Of a stretch of 64,000 nucleotides of DNA, positions 11,873 to 21,900 are shown one piece after another; the first letter of the stretch is position 1, and every line of letters starts with the position of its first letter. Under the pieces are notes generated by a model. That model made no database searches. It was not told the origin of the DNA and saw only the letters and a program-made list of their open reading frames with translations. A program made the position numbers and the translations under genes. Source of the DNA: Hippasteria phrygiana (Eukaryota; Echinodermata; Asteroidea; Valvatida; Goniasteridae); contig JAZGUH010000085.1 in NCBI GenBank assembly GCA_037893225.1, forward strand, positions 1,054,001 through 1,118,000, written 5' to 3'.

Positions 11873-13222
11873 CAGGCCTTGCACTAACTTTTTTTCCTGG
11901 CTAGCCCACTGGGCTAGTTAACTGAAGCTTTTACTAGCCCGTTTAGAGTTTTACTAGCCCGTATATAAAAAATAAGAAAACCCCTATATGTTTAGCTCAC
12001 CAATAAAGAAGTTGATATTTTGGAAAATAAAAGGCTGATGGCATGTACTGTCAAGTTTTATTTATTATTACCGAAAGCATTATTTTGATCAAAATTTTAA
12101 CAGGTATTAGTAATGTGATGGAAATAAGGAAAAAAATAGATTAACAAATTTTGCTAATCATATTGTTATTTGATTAGCAATATGATAAAAATGACTAGCA
12201 AAAAACAAACAAAACGCAACAAGCTCAATGTTATTACATGAATAATTTTATTATGACTTAATATTGATTGATAGATATGCTGAAGATATTAAAGCAATGT
12301 GTTATTCGTGTTATTAAAAAATAAACAAATTGCACATCGTTCTGGTTCTTGCACAGGGTATGTTGGATTCAAAAACAAATAATTTCCCAGTTGCAGATTT
12401 GTACACAATGAAGCCAAGTAAAAAAAAACGAAACGAAGGTAGACGAAAATTCCGCACAGCTTTAATTTTAGCTTCTTGTGATCTGCAAAGAGCACAATAA
12501 AGGATGATCTCCTTCGACCGATCCTCCTGTTTCAACCATGGCATATGTTTCAGCTGTTTTCGAACGGTGAAATTCGACGGTACTTTCGACATTTTATACA
12601 TACATTTGTTCATTGTACACGCATCACCAGCACAGGCAGGATGCAGCATACAATGTACGTGCGTGCGTCAAACATGATCATGTCATCCTGGAGCATATAG
12701 TTCATGTCGATATAACAAACACGGAATACAGTGTGCTGTATGTAGCGCGCCGAAGCCGCGCTACAGTATCTATGTACCGTAAAGTGTATGGGGTGTGTGA
12801 ACATCTGCGCCCACACGTGGGACTGTACCGAACTACACGTACTAATCTCCACACAAAACTGCAGCAACCTCGTTTCCCAAACTATCCTTATCGCGCAAAA
12901 CCATTGAAAGAAACTGCAGACTGACTGGGGGTAAGATTGCGCCAGCGTGTTTGCCCAAAGAACGGATCGGACAAAAACGATCTGCATGTTATGGTGGTTT
13001 AATTTCCGTCGTCACTGCACAGTTTTGTGTCGAGCATCGGCCGTCGTTCTGCATGATCTTATGAGAAATTTTAATTCGCAAAAAACTGCTAATCCAGCTA
13101 TTTCCATGGTAGGTTACTGAATTGTTCACTAGCCCACCGGGCAACCAAGGAACCAAGTTTAGGTAGCCCGGAGCATTTTTCGCTGGAATTTGTACGCCGG
13201 GCTAGTACTATTTCGAGGCCTG
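11873..13222. mobile_element. 1.35-kb element with AGGCCT ends and CTAGCCC subterminal words
   Basis: Left end CAGGCCTTGCACTAAC and right end TTCGAGGCCTG are flanked by CCAAG (11868-11872 and 13223-13227). Near both ends the words GCTAGCCCACTGGGCTAG and ACTAGCCCACCGGGC recur. No transposase frame was recognised between them. Confidence 0.55.
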
Positions 13223-14062
13223 CCAAGGACCAAAGATATTCCGTCAACTCCTTCTGGGTGGCTATTATTTAATGGGTACTGGTATATCAATATGGGCTTG
13301 TGCAGCGTAACGCACACAGACAAACAATGGATTGAATATGTAGAGGAATGCGAGCTATGGCCGTGGTCTGTATTAAATGGCATACTACATGTACATGTAC
13401 TGTACCCTATGTGTTGTCCATCATAAATGCAAGCGTGTTACTTCTTTTTTAAAGATCAGTGGAAATCCTTGTGCTACGAAAGTAGTCAATCTGATGTCTT
13501 TACAAGTTATTGAATGTCAAACACACACACATAGTTACATGTATGTCACACCACCCTTTGACCAATATTGACTGTGTTCGTTCTCCCAAACAAACGTGGA
13601 CGTATAACAAAGGGAACAATATCGTCCGCGATTGAGATCATGTACAAAACCTATGGGAGTCTTGCAAAAAAGTTATAAAGTACAAACAAAAGAGGGAACA
13701 ATAGGACGTCCGCGTTTGGAGGTCGATACACGTTTAACTGTCTTGACAAACCTCCAACATATATGTGTGCGTACACACAGTCGTACTTCCCTACTACGTC
13801 CGAGGACGAAGCTTTGTGTTTCCTTTTGTTCCCTTGATATAGCCAAACCCCATAGACTAAGCACGTATCCTTACGTTCGAGGACCGATTTCAACAAAAGA
13901 CTCTACGTTCGAGGACTGAAAGGATTCTTTGTGTCTCCTTTCTTCTCTTGTCCTCGGAGATATATTGCTTGCACGTACACACACACATGCGAAAGCCACG
14001 ACTGTGGGCCGACAAATGGCTGACACGTGTGCATGCGTGTGACACAGAGCTGCGGTTAGTGC
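13223..14062. other. Gene-free stretch with repeated GGACG words
   Basis: Contains TAACAAAGGGAACAATATCG (about 13606) and AAAGAGGGAACAATAGGACG (about 13689), two direct relatives, then several CGTTCGAGGAC words at 13800-13920. No exon is supported. A CAATGGATTGAATATG core at 13326 is shared with the TTAACCCC MITE family. Confidence 0.45.
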
Positions 14063-14199
14063 TTAACCCCTTGAAGACAGTTGACGTCGAAACGCGTCAA
14101 AAAAAATAAAAATACCACCTGGCCAGATGACGTCTATACACACAATCTCTGCAGTTTCAATCCACCCTGGTGCCTTTATAACTGGGTTCAAGGGGTTAA
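14063..14199. mobile_element. TTAACCCCTTG MITE, short form
   Basis: TTAACCCCTTGAAGACAG at the left and GTTCAAGGGGTTAA at the right, TTAA on both sides, 137 bp. The inside has TGCAGTTTCAATCCACCCTG, the same core as the longer copies. It is followed directly by another TTAACCCC. Confidence 0.75.
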
Positions 14200-14215
14200 C
14201 ATTAACCCCTTCTAT

Positions 14216-14340
14216 ATATTTGTAAATCCAACAAAATCCAAGAATGGTAAAAAGCTGTTGTAATTTGTTGAATTTTAGCAGTCGACACAAACTACGTGGT
14301 GTGTTGGATTTTGTCATATTTAGCATGGAGGAAGCTAAAT
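14216..14340. mobile_element. Fragment of the ATCCAACAAAATCC element family (member 4)
   Basis: Words AAATCCAACAAAATCCAAG and GTGTTGGATTTTGTCATATT match the family, but both ends are missing. It lies about 120 bases upstream of the first transporter exon seen. Confidence 0.6.
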
Positions 14341-14460
14341 TAAACTACCAACTTGCAATGCAAGTCCGACCAGTCATCCATGAAACATGCCAATGTTGCA
14401 GGTTGTGATTAAAATGTAATTGTAATTCTGTGTTGATATATTTTGTTTCCTTTTTTACAG

Positions 14461-14585
14461 AAGGAGCAAGTTTAACCTTCAAGATGTACATTCTCCTTGT
14501 CCTGACCCTCAATGCCACCGGCTACATTCTGCTGATCCGCTACACCCGGTCCCAAGCCGGTGCTCTCTACTCTTCCACCACCACG
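14461..14585 (+). CDS. SLC35A1: SLC35A1-like exon (first transmembrane helix)
   Basis: The acceptor is a pyrimidine-rich tract ending CCTTTTTTACAG and the donor is CACG|GTAATA. The first two bases finish a codon split with an unseen upstream exon, then 41 codons follow, reading GASLTFKMYILLVLTL and onward. The ATG at 14484 is probably internal, because the frame is open back to the splice site and GASLTFK aligns with the residues before the first helix of SLC35A1. Ends in phase 0 at SSTTT. If no upstream exon exists, translation would start at 14484. Confidence 0.88.
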
Positions 14586-15922
14586 GTAATAATATAAATA
14601 ATCAAAAATGGTCATAGACACAAATTACCATTGTAGTGCTTGCACATTGCAAGTGAAAAAGGCTAGTTACACCTCAATCCCGCTTGCGCTATTGCATACA
14701 TGTACTGCAGGCTATAAAGTGGATATTTTATTCATAAAATGTTTTTTTTAACCCCTTGCCACCGGTTGACACGTGAAAATTGCCACCTTGCTGGTTGACG
14801 CCAATCTCTGCATTTTCAATCCATTATTGGGGTGTTGTGTACGTTTCGCTTGGCTGCACAACCCGGCCCGGCGCCCCCATATAATACCCGTACGCAAGAG
14901 GTTAATTAACTCATAATTTCTTTTTTTTTATCCAAAAAAAAAAACCACGAGGGAAATTCACTGGGCAAATTCGATCAAGTTTCAAAATGACCAAAGGATT
15001 CGAACCTGTGACCTCCGGATTACCGTACCAGTTCTCTACAAACTTACCTGTAGCATTTATAGAAAACATTTTGCCCTTTGCGTCCAGCTGTTATTGATGC
15101 AGAGCTGCCAACCAGTACGGATTTTCCACATTTCATATAAAAAATTCACGGAAAATACCGAAGTACAAATTTTTATTTATAAATACGGATTTTGTAAAAC
15201 CCGACCATGGTGTTTTGTCATGCATATTATGCCATTATACTGCACGTGCACTGGCTGCTTATTGCGATTTCAACTTGAGCTTTGAAATTAAAAAAAAAGA
15301 AGGAGACGGTCCATCTGGCCAGCGTGTGAATGAAAGCTTTGTTTGAAAAAGCTATTAACACTCCCATTCAAGAACAATAGTTAAAAAATGAATAGATTGA
15401 GTATGCACGGGAATGCTCCTATAGACGACAACCGACCAAGTGGTCTTTTTTCAAACCACGGCTGTGGCCGTCATCCATATTCAAGAGTTTAAAGTGATCT
15501 TGACAGAGGCGTCCAAGTTTCATAATTTGTAATGTTTTAACAAATAAAATAGCACACCTTGGTATTATAAAGTGAGCAGTAAATAGGTAGTTTAATTCTA
15601 AAATAATTTAGTTGGGTTTTTTGTGCATAATTTGTAATATTTTTGTCAGGTGCTCTTGACGGAGGTCTCGAAGCTTCTCATCAGCCTGATCCTTTTGATC
15701 AAGGAGCATCGCAGTGTGGCCGGGATGCTGGCCGATGTCTGGAATGGCGTTATCATGAACCCCCGGGATTCCTTCAAGATGTGTGTGCCGTCCATCATCT
15801 ACGCCATTCAGAACAACTTGGCCTTTGTGGCATTGTCCAACCTGGATGCTGCCACATACCAGGTATAAAGAGGAAAGGTGGAAAGTTGAGCACAGCTCTA
15901 AACCAGTGCTCTTTGCAAGTCG

Positions 15923-15960
<38 letters not shown>

Positions 15961-18900
15961 GATAACTTGTTTTGTTATTTACCCTTTAAGTACCTCATCC
16001 AAGCATAAACAACTCAAGCAGAAAAAGCAATAGACTGCTTATTGAATGGTTGTACTTTCAACTAAAGATTTCACCCTCAGTTGATTGGAAAGGAAAATGC
16101 ATGTAAAGTTTGTTCTATGAAAATTACTCTTTCATATGGTGTAAAAATGAAAGTCATAGCAAAGTTTGACCGTTCCATTCAACTCAGCTACGCCTCGTTG
16201 AATGGAACGGTCAATCTTTCACCTCAAGAAAATATTTATTATTTGTATATTAAGGCCCGAAATCCATTCTCGCCCGGTTAATTTTAATCCTCCCAAACCG
16301 GGTTAGATACCGGTCCAGCCTCTACTAAAAACTTGGTCCGGTTTGGGAGTCCATTGTGACCAGTTCTTGGGCTGGGAACTCGTTCTGCATGCAGACAATG
16401 GGGTAACTTTAATCCGCTAATAATCCTCCACAGGTTAATAAAGGCCTTAAATGTTCGCTCAGTTTCACAGAATTTGCTACTGCACAGTATTCACACTTCA
16501 GTGATCACCAACACATACACGTACCGTAATTTTCGGAATATAGGCCGCGCGGGGTATAAGCCGCAGCACGCAAAAATATGTAAATTAAGATTTAAAGTTG
16601 CCGTATTAGCCACACCGGTGTATAAGCCGCACCGCGGCGCTGACGACGTCCAACCACAAGTCATCATGTTGCATGCTGAAGCGCTAGTCGGACTCCCTAT
16701 TAATTATCGCGGCAACTCTTATTATCGCGGCATCGGAAATTACTCCTTTTTTTGCGTTGCCAACCATATGGCGATTGTTCATCCAGTTCATCAGGCATTA
16801 AGGACTTCCTGCTAAGTTGTATAAAAATTACGATTATAAAATGTTGTGTCGGGACTTTTATTGAGTTAATGATTTTTAATAAATTCACGTTTTCCAAAAC
16901 TTTTTTGCCTCACCGTGTCTGCTAAAAAGTACCGTCTTTATTTTAACATAAATCTTCAATGGTGGTCTGTCCATGGAAGTTCTATTGTCTGGTTCCCATT
17001 CTACAGCTACATGTACAAATGCAAAATGACGCCGAAGGACGATATTTCCACCGCGAAATCGTAAAAACTTACGGGAGCAAAATGACAGTGCGGTAAAAAA
17101 ATAAAACGCGTAACGACGACGCACCGTGTAAAGTGAATGGCGCCCCCAATCGTCAATCAGTAGACTTGTCTCAGTGAAGTTTGTCGCCTTCCGGGGGGGG
17201 GGGGGGGGGGGACAGGGTGTTAAGAAATATCTTGCAGGCCTAATCGTCTTTATTCAACTTGAACTTGACAGGGAAAATATCGTACTTTATTCAGGGGATG
17301 TTTTGGTCAAACATTAACTATGAATAAAAAGTTGAGATCATTGTAAAAACCACTTCCAGTACCGCGATAATACAGAGTCTGTACTCCGCTGAGCAACGGC
17401 GAGCATGTCTATTTTCACCGGCACGTGTCGCTAGTCGTTGTTTTGATTGGCCAAAGTAGATTTTGTTGCGCGCTTACATGTACGTGCTGGCAACCATTCA
17501 TAAATTTGGGTGCCTTGCTAATTCATGCAAAGGGATGTTTATTGGTTTCGGCTTAAGATTTCAGTATAAAAGTAATGTTTCTTTAAATTTGATATAAAGC
17601 AAATACGCCTGGAAGCAAGTAACTTCTTTTTCAAACACAAATATGATTTTTATTTCCCACATTATCATTTACTCCACTTGACAATGTTTTCGGAAATTCA
17701 ACAACATCCCTCGTAGCATATGGTGTAATCCAAAACTAGGCACGCTCATTAGATCTGAAGAAAATAATTCGTTTTGCTGTAAACGAAAGATGATTTTTGT
17801 CTGGATTTTTCTCCACTTCAGGGAACATACGAGGACGAAATTAAATCGCCAGAATGACAATTGATAAATAATAAATATATATGCAGATAGATGAATATAT
17901 TTTACTGAAAGATTTCAGCGGATTACAATGGATTGTAATATTTCGGTAAAAATTCTCCTAATGTGAAAATGAACGTCGCATGGTGCCCGCGCGCGATTTT
18001 GTTACTACGGACAATACTGGTACCCGCGCCCCGGAAGTACGTGACTTTTCCGCAAAGATGTGGCGACAAAACATTATTGCAACAATATTTTGTTTACTTT
18101 AGAGGACGCTGGAAATGGAAGTTGTGTACGTATTAAAGCCTACAATTATTGTAGGCTTTAATACGTACACAACTTGTATTTTTTTGTCACATTCGCAGAC
18201 CGCAGATGCGGTAGATTAAGCCTCAAAGCGGTGGAGGTATGTGTTTATCATGATCCTTAATACTAATAATAGTTGACTAGAGCTTCGTTAAGTCCCAGAA
18301 TTTTGACATTGAATATAATCGATGTTGGACCTCCGATGTATCGATTATTGAAAATTCTGATAGCCGGACCATACGTTAACCAGTGAAATAATAAACCACA
18401 TGGATTACACAACGATAAAACAGACAAAAACGAACAGACGCACCACACGATTTGTGAGGTGTGAACGGTACTTACGGTACATTTGCAAGTCAATTCGGTC
18501 CCTCTGGACTGGTTTCCTTTATTTCCAACACGCTGAGGCGCGGCTTCTGTGACTGATTTTATTCTTCAAATGTTGCTGTATAAGCCGCCCGGAGTATAAG
18601 CCGCAGGGACATTTTTCAGTGTGAGAATCAACGTATAAGCCGCGGCCTATATTCCGAAAATTACGGTATATGGTGCGTTCGGGTAGCTTACCCAAATCAA
18701 CTCGGGTGAAGGCAGACGTGTTAGCCTTAAGAGCCGGGCTAATAGAACGCTCAAACTCCCTCTTGTGTCTGTCACCTACATGTAGCACTCGAGTCAGCTA
18801 TTTCTAATTCCCCACTGGAGCTCATGATGAGCAGAATCTGTGGGCAATCAGACTTAACTACGCATGCGTCTGACGTATTCCACCAGTGACTCTGCTTCGC

Positions 18901-21900
18901 GAACAGGGTCTGTGGTGGCTGACCCAAGTGAGCCCCAGGAATGAAGTCAGATTAGAACGTCACGGGCCTAACCCAAGTCGACCCGGGTGAGCTACACTAA
19001 CGCACCCATAGTGCCCGTGTATCCTGTTCAGACACACTCAGTAATTCTTTGCACACAATAGTCAATAAGCTCCCATTTGTTTGTAAACACACTGGAGTTT
19101 CAGGCAGCAGACTTGCCAAGCTTGACCGCAAGTGGACTTCTACCAGCCCAGGTTTAAACCGGTTTGATACTGGATACCGGCTCCCGGTATACATACCAGC
19201 CGAGAATGGATTTCAGGCTTAAAACAAATTTTCCATCCGTCATGTTTCTCATCAAGGTCTCCTACCAGATGAAGGTAATCACCACAGCCATGTTCATGGT
19301 CCTCATGTTGAATAAGAGCCTGTCCAAGTTCCAGTGGATGGCCATCTTACTGCTGTTTGTGGGCGTGGCCATGGTCCAGGTGGAGTCGGCCACAGGGAGC
19401 AAGGCGGACGAGGCTCATTACAACTACCCCGTGGGACTACTCTGCATCGTCATCTCATGTTTATGCTCAGGGTTTGCTGGTTAGTCATTGTATCAGTCAC
19501 TTTTGATGATTCTCATCTGAAAAGCACAATATAAACCTTTTTAATAATCAGGAATTTGTATATGGGAATCAAACAATGATGGCTGCAACATCAGCCTAAT
19601 CTGCAGTAGGGCATCCCTTTTTATTCCTTCGGTTCTCATTTTCGACAGACACTATTTTTGGCTCCTGACCCCAAACAAATAAAAACCTTTTTTTTATGCC
19701 GCCGCCCCTGTCTTGGATTTCTTACAAAGAAAACAAATGAACCATAACCTCATCTAAAGCTACCAAATACTCCTAGTAGTAAACTGTAGTATGCAATTCT
19801 ACTACTCTGGCAGAGTAGTAGTATTTAGTACTGTGTACTGCTCACAAATAAATTTTGTAAGTGAACAAAGAAACTGGCAGGAGCGGGATTCAAACCTGCG
19901 ACCTCCGGGTTACCGTACCGGCGCTCTACCAACTGAGCTATCTTGCCCTATGTTGGCGACTACCAACATGGGGCAAGATAGCTCAGTTGGTAGAGCGCCG
20001 GTACGGTAACCCGGAGGTCGCAGGTTCGAATCCCGCTCCTGCCAGTTTCTTTGTTCACTTTTAAAATGTATTCAAATTTACCTAGTCAGTTTCACTTGTG
20101 GATTGTTTGACGAATTTTTTTTAGTATATTGTACTTAACCCCAAATGAATGCTTAGGACATTAGGGTTAATTAAAAAAGAATAATCTTTCAAATTTTGTG
20201 GGAAAAAATACTGAAAATAATGTTCAATATTATGTACCTTTTCTACTCAAAGGGGCACAAATGGAAGTATTTATGCCAAGGTTTTTATGGACTATGGACA
20301 ATGATCAGCAGACGCTGTAAAGCAGTGCACTATATCACGGCCAACGTTTATTCAAATTGTTCAAGCTCTTAAAGCAATTTGTTTTTACTTACCGACTCGA
20401 CCATATGAAGCACGATACGGGGGGGAAAGGGACACCCCCCCCCCCCCCCCCTCTTTTGTGTTGGTCATTGTGTTCCCGGAATCTCAGGGATGTGTAAGGT
20501 AACAATAGTCTGGAGTGTGCTTAGGGTATATGGACAAAAGGGGGGGAGGTGCCCTTTTTTCCCATACGTGCTGGGTATCGACTCGACTCCTTCAAGGCAA
20601 ACAACAAAATATGAGAACCATAGAAATACAAAGGGACACCCTTACAACTCTTCAACTCAGTCAGCGACCATAACAACTATATGGAAACCAGGCTTATCCC
20701 CTTGAGTACATTTTTTTACGGGAGACGTCAGGGTGTCTCGGCAGTTTTGGCAACCAAGCGAACCGCTACAATGTGTTTGTGCAGTCAAGCGTAACAATAA
20801 TCCAATGGATTGAAACTGCACAAACAGCGGCAAATGGCGTCATCCGGCCTGGTGGCACTTTTTTTATATTTTTTTTTACGTCATATGGCGTCATCCGTAC
20901 GCAAGGGGTTAAGTGTACTATGGGAAAATTTAAACCATTTGTTGAAATATATACAAGTTACCGACAAACACAAAGTCACTTTTATTTCTTGTCTACGTCA
21001 ACCTTTTTTGGTCATTCTATAAATTAGGGGTCCAATTTTGGTGTCCCAAATACATCTGAAATGTATAAGATTTTGCAATTTGGGACACATTCTTTAATGC
21101 CTTCTATCTCCAAGAGTCATTATGTAAAGCAAAGTACCTGCCAAAGGAGTAAAAAACAGTGTGAAGTCAATTTTAATGATACTTGATGGGAAATTACACA
21201 GGTTAAGTGTAACAGGGACACACAACAAAATGTAACTTTTGGACCCCAAATTTATAGAATTGACTCTTTTTCTCCTTGCAGGTGTTTATTTTGAGAAAGT
21301 TTTAAAAGGTACTAGTACGTCGCTATGGATACGAAACGTTCAGATGTACATGTTTGGCATTCTCAGCGGGCTGGTCGCCGTATTTTCTACCGATCGTGAA
21401 GTCGTCTTAGAGCGTGGATTTCTGCACGACTATAATTACTTGGTGTGGTTAGTAGTAGGTGAGTCGTGAAGTTGCTTGCAGACATTTATGTGGCTGTAAG
21501 AGTAAAGAAAAACAACACATTCTTTCAATTTGTTAAGGAGCAAGGATAGCAAGTTCAAAGTTTTAATTCAGAGGTGATATTTCTCCTGATTTTTTCCTGA
21601 TTGTGGGACGTCTTCCAGATTTCCGGAAAAGATTTTTGGGTCCTGAAACTGCTTTTCATCATTCCAAAATAACCTCTACAACCTCAAACAATCTCCTTTT
21701 AATTCTAACGACTTTGGTAGAAATTGCAGTTTTCATATGCATTTTTCAGCAATGGCGTACAAATTAAATGCCTCCAGATGTTTCGTGGAATTTTCGTTTT
21801 CCTCAAATCTCACCCTTCTTTAAATATCTCGGAGACATAATAACGGAAGATACAAGGGGTGTTGCAGAGGTAACAAGTAGCAAGTGGTACAGCCCACTGC

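Noticed and set aside
19971..20044. A working tRNA gene
   Set aside because: Box A and box B are good, but base 33 of the anticodon loop is C, one T-stem and one acceptor pair are mismatched, and near copies occur with SINE-like flanks at several sites.
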